A stretch of DNA of 64,000 nt from Begonia masoniana (GCA_022432975.1 CM039508.1:49751646-49815645); one strand, 5' to 3'. Shown: positions 26,057-38,471, counted from the first letter of the stretch. Program-made: numbers and translations. The notes: generated by a model from the sequence alone, not told the origin.

Positions 26057-27369
26057 GACATGCAGCCACAGGAAGGGCATAGAAGTCGGTATTAACAGGA
26101 TAACCTTGAATGAAGATGGTGAGTGCTTGACATCGTCCAATGCATTGTATTTTATCCCCATTAGCCACAGTGACCTGAAGCTGAGTGTCTGGAATAACCG
26201 GCAACCTGTATTTGGTGACAAGAGCTTCATCAATGAAGTTGTGAGTGCTGCCACTGTCTATGAGCACAGTGACCTCCTTCTGTTTTAGAATTCCCACGAC
26301 TCGTAATGTTTGAGGATGAGTAGCTCCCGAAATTGCATGTAATGAAATTTCAGGTGTTGCCTCGGTATCCTCTGGCTCATGACCTATTTCTGCATCTTCG
26401 TTAAAGCTGGAGTATGAGGAATCCTCGAGCATGAATAACTGTGGCCTTTCACAACGATGTCCCGGAACAAATTTCTCGTCACAGTAATAACATAACCCTT
26501 TTTTCCGTCGTTCTCTTGCTTCTTGGTTGGTAATTCGGCGGAAAGTATTCGCTGGAAGCGTTTTTACTATTGCACGGTGGTTTGGTGGAGGACCAAGTAA
26601 GCCAGCGGAGGGATTGACATGCGTCTTTGATGTTAATGAGACAGCAGGACCTGGTTTCTTTAACAGTTGGTTCAGTTCCTCAACGAGTCGAGCGACTCCG
26701 ATCGTATCCGCTAACGTTCGTGGTTGTTTAACTTTTACATCCAAGCGAATGTCATCTCGAAGTCCGGCAATAAAACAACCAACAAGAAAATTTTTGGGTA
26801 AGTCATAAACCTGGTTAGAAAGCTTTTCAAAAGCTTCTTGGTACAAGGCCACTGTTGTGGTTTGGCGAAGTCGCGAGAGAGCTTCCGCTGGATCTTCGTA
26901 CTCAGTTGGACCAAACTGCAGAATGACAGCTTTAGTGAAAGCATTCCAAGTAAGAGGACCACGAAATTTTGTCAACCACCGATGCAATTGTAAGGCAATA
27001 CCCTCTAAATGGAAGGAGCTAATTGTACTTGTTGGGTTGAATGAATGTTCTGAAACTCGAAATACTATTCTGCCTTATAAATCCAACCGGTAGGGTCCTC
27101 GCCATCAAAACCAGGGAAAGATAACTTGAGATGGCTATGATGCTGAGGTTCCATGTGGGATTTTGAGCGGTCATTGTTTGGTGAATGGGAAGATGATCCT
27201 GGGCGAAAGGATTGATGTCGGTTGCATTTCGAGAAGTGCGTAGTGCTTGAAGCTCGGTTAGCACTGCTTGTAAGGCAGAGTTTACCTGATCGAAGTTGGC
27301 CTCATGGCGGGCTAAGACTTCATTCACTTCACTGCAGAATTCAGTATTCGATCTGCCTCGTCTATCCAT
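26057..27369 (-). pseudogene. Chromovirus gag and protease, broken
   Basis: Gag starts at the minus-strand ATG at 27369 (MDRRGRSN), shifts frame near 27130 and continues to 26057 with a capsid-like region. It has one zinc knuckle (CYYCDEKFVPGHRC) and a protease active site (VLIDSGSTHNFID). The Sirevirus interrupts it just after the protease, within a stretch that resumes at 13812. Confidence 0.88.
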
Positions 27370-27389
27370 GAACACGTCTCTGATACCAC

Positions 27390-27642
27390 TGGTAAGGGTG
27401 AATTTGGGTTCGAGAAGGAACAGGTGGAAAGAGAGAGAGAAAGAAAGGAGAAGGAGAGAGAGATAAGTTGGATATTCTTTTCTGTATCTCTTCAATGCCG
27501 AAATTACATGTACTTTAAAGAAACAACTAAAGAACTAACAGAAACTATTAACTTAACTTCCCACTAAGCCATAACCGATCATAAAGGATAGAGGTTAGGC
27601 TAAACTACTAAACTACTCGTCATGCCATGCATGCACGTATCA
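27390..27642 (-). repeat. Gypsy 5' LTR
   Basis: 253-bp terminal repeat matching 10499-10762, with about nine substitutions. It is bordered outside by the GGAGA duplication and inside by the primer-binding site. Confidence 0.92.
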
Positions 27643-28375
27643 GGAGATGATCGAGTTTTCAGCCAGTGTTCTTCGAGAAGAAGACAAACCAAAAAAAGAA
27701 ATTTTTTATTGCAAAAATTTGTAACTTTTTAATAATATTTGCAGTGGAATTACGAACTGTAAGTGTTTGTTGTTAACACTTCAAATTTTGAGGTGTTTGT
27801 TACTTAAATGAAAAATTGAAGGTGTAAATTGAAATATTTTCTATTTTTATATTTACCCTATATTTTTCATTTATTCATGCATTTTAACATTTTTATTTTT
27901 TAACTGCAAATTTTATCTTTTACCCAATTCACAGTGATGTCTATTAAGCTCCTCCTGGTCTTCCCGTCAGTCGCAATCTTTGATTGCGGTCGAAGACGAT
28001 GAGAATCCGTACACGCAGACTCTCAACATCTTGGCAGGTTAGCAACCGCCCAGGTGGGAGCTGAATAGTGTACTAGAAGCCAGCTTCGGTAGATTTTTCA
28101 GACCGAGTCTGTCCGGTGGAGAATTTTTGTCCGCAAAGATCCTGTGGTTCAAATCATCTTCACCTTGTTTCCCTCAAAATATCGGGTAATCTTCGGATTT
28201 CGGTCTTACAAGCTGGTGGATCTTTGATCATTATTGCTAATTTCTCAGATTCTTCGTATGAGAAGATTAGTTTGGCGTCATTTTGTAGTGGGTATCTCTT
28301 AATTTGATCAATTTCAGCTTGAGAAGTTTGTTTTGTTTGATTTGAGGTCAATTGAGGGTCGGATAGGGAGAGATA
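27643..28375. other. Gypsy flank, dispersed repeat and RbcX leader
   Basis: The first 60 bp continue the sequence broken by the gypsy element and could still be read as coding for a short way. At about 27720-27880 is an AT-rich dispersed repeat similar to 7825-7990. From about 27950 the composition becomes gene-like and is probably the promoter and 5' UTR of RbcX. Confidence 0.4.
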
Positions 28376-29669
28376 ATGGTGGGAGCTTTGTCTGTGGTCG
28401 GTTCATCGGTAGTGGAGACTCACACTTGTCCATGTTTGTGTTTGGATACTCTGACGACAACCCATTTGAATCTTAAAACTGGGGGAGATCTGGTTTTGCA
28501 CAAGAATTCAAAGAAGAATTCGGGGAAACCTGGCTCTCTGACCAGTTCATTCATAGATATTGGGAATGAACGGCGGCTCTGGCCGGTTCCGGTGACTCGG
28601 AGTCTAAGGAAGCAGCGGAAGAATCCAGGGGCTGTGATTGTCAATGAAGTGGCAGGACAATATGATGACAATTTTGATGATGTTAAAACAGTAAGACACT
28701 GCTAAACTTCTTCCAAAATGTACGTTATGATTTGGGATTCTTATTTGATGAACTTGGGCATATTTATACAAGTACATGATAGAATTGTCACAAATTTTAT
28801 TGATACGGAGATCTTGTGCCATCTCGTATTATAATGTTGTCAACTTTGTCAATTTACTATTGCCCCCGACACCGTTGTTCTTGAGTTTTATCTCAAAATG
28901 TCTTGTACTAGTTAGAAATGAAAGTTTCCCTCACCTCTGCCGAGAGATGTCAGATTCCAGAGGTTTACGCGTTCTTTGGCCTCGTGCTCGTGTAATTTAG
29001 AGTTGCTTCTGTTTCCGCAGCAAATACTGAATTATTTCACGTACAAGGCTGTAAGAACTGTGATGAATCAGTTATATGAGATGAATCCTACACAATATAG
29101 GTGGTTTTATGAGTAAGTCCATCCTTCTCTAATTACTTCTACCATCCTTAATTTGCTCATATCCTTATCATATTATATTGTTCTTAGTTTTGTTTTTTCT
29201 CAAGTTTGTTTGACGAACTTGTTAGGAACTACTATTTCTTGAGTATTAATAGGTATAATCATTGCAGTTTCGTTGCGTCCAATAAGCCCGGAGGCGGGAA
29301 GAGTTTTATCCGCGTGCTAGTGAAGGTAAAATTGTACAACTTTGTTGTTTCTTTCGAAAACTAATTGATTGTTTTTTGAGATAATCAAAAAGTTGGTTTT
29401 GGGTTTGAGTTTGTAGGAGAAGCAAGATCTTGCCGAGAGAGTCATGATCACACGGCTTCATCTCTACAGCAAATGGATCAAGGTATGACTCTTTTTTTCT
29501 CTCTCGAAAACCAGGTAAAATCACTCAAATGTCTAGTTCGGCGTAGAAATGCAACCATGCTGAAATATACAAAGAGATCTCTGACAAGAACTTGGAACTG
29601 ATGCGGGAACGACTAACGGAGACGGTTATATGGCCTTCAGACGATACAAACACGGAGAAGATTGGGTGA
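28376..29669 (+). CDS. RBCX: RbcX, Rubisco assembly chaperone (chloroplast)
   Basis: Five exons, 28376-28690, 29021-29112, 29268-29325, 29417-29482 and 29547-29669, all with GT-AG borders and consistent phase, give 217 residues. RbcX clamps the C-terminus of the Rubisco large subunit and helps build the octameric core in the stroma. The first 90 or so residues are variable and rich in Ser, Thr and basic residues, as in a transit peptide. The conserved domain follows: YFTYKAVRTVMNQLYEMNP, then ERVMITRLHLYSKWIKKC and ETVIWPSDDTN near the end. By memory it is closer to the Arabidopsis class I protein (At4g04330) than to class II. No lesion is visible. Confidence 0.93.
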
Positions 29670-30102
29670 CGAGCCACTTGGGGTCGAACTTCATTTTACA
29701 ATTATTCTTCTTTCAATTCATTTCTACCAATAAAATTTTTTTATTTATTTATTTTAGTTCAATCCAACTAATAACAAGTTTGGGAGGATATTATAGAATG
29801 CAAATTTGTAAATATGATGTATAATTTCCAGCTTAGGCACAACACCATATTCAACCAAACGAACAGCTCATTGAGGAGGAAATTATAGATACTAAATAAT
29901 TAACACAATCCGACTTGATCTCAGGCTTACCTGAACATCCATTCTGCATCTGATTTTGAGTTAAACCCGAAAAGGGGCCGATGCAGGCTCTCCCAAAGAC
30001 TTCTCAAAAATTTCATTTGTCAACTCTTGTTCTAGGTATAAGAAAGACCTGATTCAAGAGTCTTTCTAAATTAAGATGACTAATAAACAAAATATCAAAC
30101 AG
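29670..30102. other. RbcX 3' flank, nothing else recognised
   Basis: AT-rich, with likely 3' UTR sequence in the first 150 bp. No other feature seen. Confidence 0.4.
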
Positions 30103-30205
30103 TTGTTCGGTACATCCGATAAAATTGGAACGACACGGGAAAGATTAGTATGGCCACTGCACAAGGATGACTGTACTCAAATTGAGAAATAGTCAAAAGA
30201 TTTTT
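30103..30205 (+). pseudogene. U6 snRNA relic
   Basis: Contains TACATCCGATAAAATTGGAA, then AAGATTAGTATGGCC and GCACAAGGATGAC, the conserved body of plant U6 with scattered substitutions (for example GCATGGCCCCTG has become GTATGGCCACTG). It ends in AGATTTTTCTT. I see neither the plant upstream sequence element nor a correctly spaced TATA box before it. It is probably a retrotransposed or decayed copy, not an expressed gene. Confidence 0.8.
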
Positions 30206-30631
30206 CTTATAAAAAAACAATAAATTACACATCAATTAAGTAGGCAACAAAAGGCAAACGATTCAATAAAAATGAATAATTACTAAGGAAACAAGTGAAA
30301 CATAAACAAATAGTAACATCAGACACTAAACAAAATTGATTGCAGAACATAATATACAGCTCCTACATTTGGGGAATTTAAGGAAAAGCTAGTTTAAATA
30401 ACACAAAAGACTACTTTACCTGCCATCATCTCCGATGAATATATTACTTCCTCCACCAAAGAAAGGCTTAAAACAGAATCACCTGCTTCTCTGTGAAACC
30501 TTGATTAGAAACAACAGATTTTTGATGCAAGCCGCTATTGAAATGCACAATGATTATTTTACTCGTGTCAAAGATCAAGAGCGAATTGTGTCTGCCTCTC
30601 TTCCATTAGCAATCAGGGATGGCAAAATTCA

Positions 30632-33600
30632 TCACGTAGAGTCACCAAAAGCCATAAATTGCCCAAGTGCTGTTCTCACTCGAAGCTGTTTACAACAAAG
30701 AATTCACATAGTCTAATAAATAACTCCATAGAAAATATATTTTCTTTTGTAAGAAATCGATTTTGTTTTGAAAAAACAAAAAGAAGAGACCCAAAAAGGT
30801 AGAGTCTGAAGTTTAAGATAGATGACCTTTACATCCACACATATGTCATCGGCCATGTTCTTTATTTGAGAAAGTATCCCAGCATTTTGAAATTTTGTAA
30901 CCCGACTTTGAGCAAAAGGGCTTGAAGGAACAGTGAGATTCACAATGGTCCAAATGGCAGCTGTTCTCAATCGGTCATCATTGCTCTGCAAAAAGTTGAT
31001 CACAAATGACTGAGATACCTCACTTGTTCGCTGAAACAGTTGTTTCATTACTGCTTCCTTGTGAACCTCATTCCCGCTGGCAACATTACAAAGTACATAC
31101 ATTCCCTGCAAAGCAATAACTCCACAGCTTGTAAAATACTTTCTGGTGCTTAGAAAATACAATTGCTTCCCTGAACAATGGTGTAAATGAAAATCATCAT
31201 TGACATTATTTCCTACAGCTGTGAATCATAGATAAGGAAACCACTGTGCTAAGAATAATTAGAATCTTTAAACATAATAGGAAATAAGTAGCCCACTTGT
31301 GTAATCACCTTCATTTTGGTGGTCTTATGGCAAGACTTTGCCATATGGAATAAAACAATTAATTTCGAAGCGGAAAAAATAAACCCCAACAGTTCATTTG
31401 GTCTAGTAAAGTTGACTGCCATCGTTTTGATTGATAAATAGCTCACCGAGCTTCCTTACTTGTTAATCCATTTCACCTCTTCGCATGCAGCACACTTCTC
31501 CCGTTTTTACTTTTTTGCCCAATAATCCTATCAAGTCTACCTGTCGTTCTTAAAATTACAACCCTGTGGTCCCTCTAGTCAAGTTTTTCAATCTTATTTG
31601 TTATTCTTGGGAGCTAGAAACAACAGCTGTCATACATTTGAATTAGCTGTTCTGTTAAGATTATTGAAAGGTACAAACAGTAATGATTGGTGAGGCTTCC
31701 AACAGATATTCACACATTATTTATATCCCTCACCTCTTTCATAAACCCTTTCAGTTCCACCATAAATGATTTTTTACCTGAATGCCAATTTCAGCTTTAG
31801 AAGTACCCTGCAGCTGCCTTCCAATAGCATCGAGTATTATACCATCATTTGCAAACACATATTCAACAGATTGCATGCATCCATCAATAAGATTGCAAAC
31901 AAGACTCATAGCTTGCTCTTGGACAAAAGACTCAGGATCTGCAAATGGATAAGAGCTTTATGTCTAACATACCCAAACCATTGGTTCAGGGTTCAGGTCA
32001 GAATGTATAAAAATTTGGAGCAAGGAAACTCAAAATGGAGTCCTTACCACATACAAGACTTGCTAATAAGGAAGCTGTGAGCTCCAAAAAGATCATTTCT
32101 TTACAAATATTGTCAGCAAGAAACATCAAGTTCCTCAACGCCCATAAGGCATTAAACCTTATGATTGAATCCATTGATTTTGACAAATGAACTAGCTCTT
32201 TCACGCCCCCACATTTTATAAATACAGTCCTTCGGGTTGTAAGATCGACAACTATGTTGCTAATAGCACCAAGAGCTGCAACCTGGAAAAACGAGAATCA
32301 AATAGATATAAGAAGCTACAAGTATCTCCAAGAATTTCTGAAATTGTGCCTCATATTGAGCTGCAAACGTTAATTGATTATACCTGGACAGAATTAGAAG
32401 GGTCTTGTAAAAGATGAACCAAAGGAATTATGACTACTTCATTCATAAAATAACCCGCACTCAAATTCTGGAAAACATTTCAAGAAAAGACTATAAAACT
32501 GTTAAAAGAAAGCCACAAAATCTTGACAACAGACAAGAGAAAGAAAAATATTTCATACACCAACAAACCTTGATTGATCGAGATAGACTTCGTAAGCAAA
32601 TGCAAGCGGCCACACGCACATCATCACTACTATGATTCAGCGCATCAGTCACCAAGTTCAAGGCCTATTGTGAATAATTTTTTAAAATGCTTTAGTGCTA
32701 GAAAATCTGTCTAGACCAACAACAAAGTTGAAATTGCAAGTCTTTCATGATGTAATAAAATGATCATTTTAATCCTTGATCTTAACATTAAGTTTTCTCT
32801 TAAGCAGTAAGAAGTTGAGGAGATTATTAAGTAGAAGGATTTTCTACAAAAAAATAAGAAATAAAGTGTTAGGTATTCCAATTTCAATAATATAGCAGAA
32901 AATAGTCCTTAATTAACAATTCAGAGGAATTCTAAAGCCTCTGTATCTCTCCCATTACCACTCCTTTCTTTTTCCCCCTCGTATAATCTTCCCCTTAACA
33001 TAATACACCTCCTATTAAACATCATCATTAATTATACCCCCTATTAAATATCATAACATCCTCATTAATTATATCCCATATTAAACATCATTATTAAAAT
33101 ATTGCCCCTCCCTTAATGAAAATAACCGAAACAACGTTAAAAGAACATTGTTATTCTGCTTCTTTGTTTTGCAACTCCTGACATTCTCTTTTCCTCCTTG
33201 AATAAGTGAATTTAATTGATGGATCTCTATCAATACCTGCAGCTCAAACTTTCACCTTGTCCTTAAGGTAGAATTGAGAATATTTTCCCACTTTACTTGC
33301 ATTGAATCGGGTGAAGAAAAATCCAAGACTGAATTCCGAGACAGTTGCGCCAGCTCGGGCGACCCGATTTGGTCAACTTCCCTCGATGCTTCTTCCTATC
33401 TGCCTTGCTGCTCATCGGCTGACACTTCCTTCTCCTGGCAAACCAACACCATGAGATCTTTAGCTTTGCATCGATGTCCCAGAAAAAACCGTTCATCGCA
33501 ACGGTAACATAGCCAATTTTCTCTCCTCGAGAGCAATTCTGAGTCTGTCATTCGCCGGAAGGAAGTCACTGAACGGGATGGACTGGCAGGGGCCGACTTT

Positions 33601-36600
33601 ACTGGTTGCGCTGCGTACGTCGCTGGGGAAGAAGACCACGTTTGGGCTGGGCTCGCGAGAGTGTTTCTGGCTGTCATCCAGTGAGACAGTGGTTGGGTTG
33701 TTCAGCTGGGTTTAGGCGGCTCATCTTCTCTCACACCTGGGTCCGGCCCAATGTTATGCAGCAGCACAAATTTATCTTCTACCTTTTGTGTTGTTTGCAT
33801 TATTTGACAGAGGCCGATCGGCCAAAGAACCAAGAGCTCGACGCGGATGTCGGACCGCAAACCCGTCATAAATTGTGCCTCAAGTAGGTGTCGGGCACGT
33901 CTGAAAAATGGGAAGCGGCTCGCTCAAAGGTCTGTCTATAGTCGCCCACCGATCCAGTCTGACGGAGCTGCAGAAATCGCTCTGACAGAGTGCCTTCGAG
34001 GGACGAACAAAAGCGTTCCAACAAGAGGAACCGAAATCCATCCAGCTGCGGAATGGACACCAGCGTTCTTCCCACTGGAACCAAGCCAGCGCCTCCCCCT
34101 CCAGATAGACAGCCACCCAGTGAATCTTCTCCTGTTCGGACAGAGGTTGGAGCGTAAAGAAATGCTCAACCTGAAAATCCAGTCATTTGGATCTCCATCG
34201 GCGAAAACAGGCATTTCCAGTCGACGATTCAGGTGTTCCCATTTCCACCCTTCTTCCCCACTTCTTGCTCGGGACGCCTTCCCTTGACAACTTGATTGTT
34301 CTGCGGGTTCGATGTCTATCTTCTGCTTTCCCTTGTCCCACTGCCTCGGTGTGACACGGTGGCCCTAGAGAAGGAACCGTGTAAAAACCCACAAATGAAG
34401 CAATGTGCTCGGGTGATGGTGTAGAGTGCAAATCCGAGGAGAAATAGAAGATGAAGGAGAAGAAAATGCAACCAAAAATAAAAGTGAAATGTGTGTGATG
34501 ATGGCCAAAGTTAAAGATGAAAATGAGAGCATGAAATGTAAATGAAAATAGAGATACCTTTGGCGGACCCGAGAGCTATCCGACATTTGCTCACGGGTGC
34601 ATGTTTTCTTGTAGGAAAACAACCACAGTTAGGCCTAGGCTTTTCATCCTCCAACCTTTGAAACTCTCAATGAGAGAGGTGAAAAAAAGATAAAAGTTCA
34701 CCTAGCAACCCAAGGGCTAGGGGAACAATGGAGAGCTACTCCACTCGATTGAAAAATCGAGGAATCCCGTAGGCCTTCTAACATTTCGGTTAGGAAAAAA
34801 GAATTTGTATTAATTTGACAAAGAGGTTAAGTAAGTTTTGGGCCTTAGTGAGAGATCTTATATTGGGCCTCCTTGGCATGTCACTGTGGTGCGGAATGCA
34901 CCGCGTCGGCTAGAGAGTCGAGCTTTGCCATAAGCAGGGCGATCGTTCGCTCCAATTCCGGTAGCCGAGCGAGATTCTCCTTGACAATCCCCATCTCCTG
35001 CCACAACTCACTTTGAGCGAGTTGATCATCGCTCACCGTGGATTTTCCCAGACCTGCCTGTGATCTTCTTCCCCGCCATCGTCTAGTAAACTGCTCTGAT
35101 ACCAATGTTAGGTATTCCTACAATTCCAATTCCAATAATATAACAGGAAAAACAAACCAGAAAATAGTTCTTAATTCAGCAAGAAGATGAGCAATTCAGA
35201 GGAATTCTAGAGCCTCTGTATCTCTCTCATTACCACTTCTTTCTTTTCCCCCCTTGTATAATCCCCCCCTTAACATAATTATACCCCCTATTAAACATCA
35301 TCATTAATTATACCCCCTATTAAATATCATAACATCCTCATTAATTATACCCCCTATTAAACATCATCATTAAAATATTGTTCTTCTCTTAATGAAAATA
35401 ATCGAAACAACATTAAAAGAACATTGCTATTCTGCTTCTTTGTTTTGCAACTTCTGATTTTCTCTTTTCCTCCTTGAATAAATGAATTTAATTGATGGAT
35501 CTCTATCATAAAGATAATAGCGAAACTGAAGAAATGAAATTGTAGTCTCAACAAAAAAGATTGAAATGGTTCAATTACTTAAAATCAAGAATTATCATAT
35601 CCATGTTGTTCGACGCTAATAATTAATTCATCTTGGAATAATGTTACATGCAGAGCAGGTTATCCTGCTTGAGTTGGGAGCCTAACCGAGATACCACACA
35701 GTTCTTTTTAGTCTCCCAAACCCACAGCTCAATAAAAGATAGGTCACCATAAAATTCCCATATCTGGTTCTAAAGAAAAACCACCATTATGTCTTAAAAT
35801 ATTTCTGAAGATTGTTTTACTTTATTAAAGGGGATCTGCAACAAAAAGTTCCAATTCATCCGCACTTCTAACGAAAACTTAGAGGACAGCAAAAAAATAC
35901 TTGCCAAATTGAAAATTTGTTAGTACGAGGGTCATGGAACATTGTCGCCTTTGAAGAGCCACCTTACTAGTTTGACAAATGCAGCAATGAGAAAGATTTT
36001 GCTTCCTCCTGATTGTTTTAATAGATATTTTCCAATAAAAATAATGAAGAAATCGAACCTGCAATGATAAGAAACTGGACCTGCCGCACTCCAACTTTGA
36101 ACATAAATCAGCCAAAGCCAGTAGCAATCCTTGGTAACGTTTAGGATTCAACACATTCTTTTGCAAATGAATATAAATTTTGTCAATTGCATTGGCTTGA
36201 AAAGCTAATTTCTGAACATCCTCCTTTTCTTTAATCAAAGAGCTAAAGGCAAAGGAAGCTTCATCCCCAACTTGACTTGGATCATCCAGGAGCTCAAGCA
36301 AATTGTGGATCAGTTTCATTGTAATTCTCACATCTTGCAGAAAGTAAGGAGAGCAGTTTCTAATGACAATCACGCATATGCAGGCTAGTAATCTTGTCCG
36401 AGGACATCTTTCCTTTGTCAATTCAACTATGCAACTTAAACGTTCTTCATCCCTAGCAGGCCCAGTGAACTTTGAAATTGCTTCAAAATTGTTATTAAAT
36501 ATTGTGGCTAGTGACTCTAAACTAGCATCCCTTTGGCTAAGAGAACCATCAAGAAGGCTAATAAGCTTTTCTAACACTCCAGCAGAACATAATGACTTCT

Positions 36601-37578
36601 GGTCCGCAATTGATTCACAAGAGTGATTGATGATACTTGCACCTAGTCCAGTGACATTTTCATTTTCACTGTGTAATAATGAAAGAATAAACTCAACGTT
36701 TTTATGATGAAGAAAATCATATTTTGGAGCAAATTTTGACTGATAAATCATTCTAAGTGCACGAGCCCCGGCATCTACAACCTGCATAACAAAACCAGAG
36801 ATGTTTCTTTAAGATTTATAACTGTGTAGAAAAATAATCCGTTAGTTCATTAATAATGTCGATATAGCTTCCTACAGCAAGAAGGCAGATAAAACAAACC
36901 TATGGACTTCAGCCTCGCCTACTAGATCTTAATACAAGAAACTTTCCCGCTCCTTTCCTCCGTAACACAAGATGATATTAGAGGTTAAATTGTGCTCCTA
37001 TTTAAATAATAACTTCGCAACATGAAGAAGATGTAATTAAATTTTCCTCTATTGCAACTCAAGAAGATGTAATTAAATTTTCCTCTATTGCAACTCAACA
37101 CCTACTCATGATTGCAGGATAAAGACAAATTAAGTCTATTAACTCTTAGACCTTGCATTTCCGGTTCCCGTAGAACTCTAAAAAGTCAAAGAAAAAAGGT
37201 CAGCCGCTTAATTCGATAAAAAAAAAAAAAAAAACTAACCTTCTCGTCTGGATTTGACAGTAGTCGAAGAAGATGAGGAATAGTACCGGCATCAAGCACG
37301 GCCCGAACGCCGGTGTCAACACCGCAAGCGAAGCTGCCGAGAGTGGCTGCAGACTGAATGAGAGCATGTGAATCCGAATCGCAAGCGGAGGACAAAACCG
37401 CGGCAACGGTGGAAACCGCGCCTAGCTTTATGAAGGAGAGCTTCTTGGTGCGGTTTCCAATTATCTGGTTTTTGACCTCCCTCAGCGCCTTGAGCTTAAT
37501 CTCGCCGTCCGAGGAAGAGAGACGAGCGAGGAGGTCCGGTGAAGATTTCCGAGTGGCCGAAGAAGCTGAAGTTGGCAT
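30632..37578 (-). CDS. ARMC8: ARMC8 (armadillo subunit of the CTLH/GID ubiquitin ligase)
   Basis: Eight exons, 37578-37240, 36781-36059, 32664-32569, 32467-32384, 32282-32048, 31938-31778, 31105-30827 and 30685-30632, join in phase to 656 residues, close to the size of animal and plant ARMC8. The protein is a solenoid of armadillo repeats (for example KLGAVSTVAAVLSSA, GVLEKLISLLDGSL, FNALWALRNLMFLADN). It ends LRVRTALGQFMAFGDST, like plant homologues. ARMC8 corresponds to yeast Gid5/Vid28, a scaffold that holds substrate receptors in the E3 complex. The start at 37578 is chosen because the upstream part of the open frame is low-complexity and not family-like. Intron 2 is 3.4 kb and contains an LTR element; all other introns are short. 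Confidence 0.92.
32867..35508 (-). mobile_element. Non-autonomous LTR element (gag only) in ARMC8 intron 2
   Basis: LTRs 32867-33232 and 35106-35508 begin TGTTAGGTATTCC and end GGATCTCTATCA on the plus strand, with target duplication TAAAG on both sides (32862-32866, 35509-35513). A tRNA-Met primer site (TTGGTATCAGAGC) follows the right-hand LTR on the minus strand, so the element has the same orientation as ARMC8. The interior has broken gag sequence but no reverse transcriptase or integrase. The two LTRs differ by many substitutions and indels (366 against 403 bp), so the insertion is old. Confidence 0.88.
33293..35105 (-). pseudogene. Gypsy-type gag remnant
   Basis: Pieces in different frames: an N-terminal helix-rich segment (35105-34881), a retrotransposon gag domain (about 34214-33866, frameshifted several times; includes GWLSIW and RFLQLRQTGSV) and a zinc knuckle CYRCDERFFLGHRC near 33510. 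The knuckle resembles that of the chromovirus at 26057-27369. No pol follows. Confidence 0.75.
37025..37098. repeat. 36-bp tandem duplication in ARMC8 intron 1
   Basis: Two perfect or near-perfect copies of a unit beginning AAGAAGATGTAATTAAATTT and ending GCAACTC, adjacent and in the same direction. Confidence 0.85.
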
Positions 37579-38286
37579 AGTCGGCGATGGAATTGCCGGT
37601 GGGCATAGAAATCCAATCCTGCGAGCTCCAAGAGAGGAGCTGAAGAGAGAGAAAGAGGGAGAGAAGGAGCAATCAAAGATCAACTTTAATCGTTTTCAAT
37701 TTAAAGTAAAATTTTCAGAGTAGGGCCCTTTCCACGTGCATGGCACGTGTTTTATCCTATCTTATCTTAATGCAAAACAGCTACTTAATTAGGTTTAATT
37801 TCATTTACTTTTTCTAATTTTCAATTAATTTATTTATCTCAAACTGATTAAATTACTTAATAAAAAATTTTGAACTAATAGTAATACATTGAAACTGGCC
37901 ACCTATATTTAAAGTTACGTAAAAAATAAATAATAATTATTACATCTTAAATATATGATAGTGACTCAAGTGTATTACACTTTGTTAATATGAACAATGA
38001 ACATATTTTAAATGTAAAGAGTTTATAAATCTCGATCATCTACTAGGGGTGGAATCGGTCCAGTTCAAAACTGAACTGATTTTTTTGATTTTACTCGGTT
38101 TTGTTTCAATTTTTTATTTTTTTGGATTAAACTCGGTTTTGGTTCGATTTTACCTGGTTTAAATTCGATTTTGGCTGATTTAGTAAGATAATTTGTAATT
38201 TTCATATATATATATATCATAAATTTGGTTGGATTTGTTTTGATCGGTTTTGAAAGAAAGAATGGAGAACCGAACCAAATCAGTTC
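37579..38286. other. ARMC8 upstream region and T-rich low-complexity sequence
   Basis: The first 150 bp are probably the ARMC8 leader and promoter, with CACGTG motifs at 37733 and 37744. From about 38045 to 38290 there is repetitive sequence of the type TCGGTTTTGGTTCGATTTTA, seen in many plant genomes as a dispersed repeat. Nothing coding. Confidence 0.4.
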
Positions 38287-38377
38287 GATTTTGTAACGAC
38301 CTCTTTTCCCAGCAAGATATTGTCCGCTCTGGGGATTGAGTCGTAGCCCAATATCCTCCCCTCACGGCTTTGTTTGG

Positions 38378-38471
38378 CGAGGACTTCCCAGTCGGTCACC
38401 CAACCTGGTACTACTCTCGCCGAAGCACTTTTAACTTCGGAGTTCTTATGGGATCTGTTGCCAATTGTGCT
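38378..38471 (-). other. 5S rRNA-derived segment of Cassandra, left LTR
   Basis: The minus strand matches the 3' two thirds of plant 5S rRNA: GAACTCCGAAGTTAA, then GGCGAGAGTAGTACC, GGGTGACC and GGGAAGTCCTCG. The internal A-box and C-box regions of the pol III promoter are largely kept. The 5' third of 5S is not recognisable. It is part of the transposon and not a ribosomal gene. Confidence 0.9.

Larger units (their letters stand above)
10499..27642 (-). mobile_element. Ty3/gypsy chromovirus, split by a nested Sirevirus
   Basis: Element on the minus strand with LTRs at 27390-27642 (5') and 10499-10762 (3') and target duplication GGAGA at 10494-10498 and 27643-27647. Next to the 5' LTR is a tRNA-Met primer site (GTGGTATCAGAG on the minus strand). 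Next to the 3' LTR is a purine tract (AGCGGCGAGGAA). The order gag, protease, RT, RNase H, integrase, chromodomain-like tail marks a chromovirus. Gag and the start of pol are separated by the Sirevirus at 13818-26051. The LTRs differ by about nine substitutions and an 11-bp duplication (TCCCACTAAGT unit) in the 3' copy. Without the insert the element is about 4.9 kb. Confidence 0.93.
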
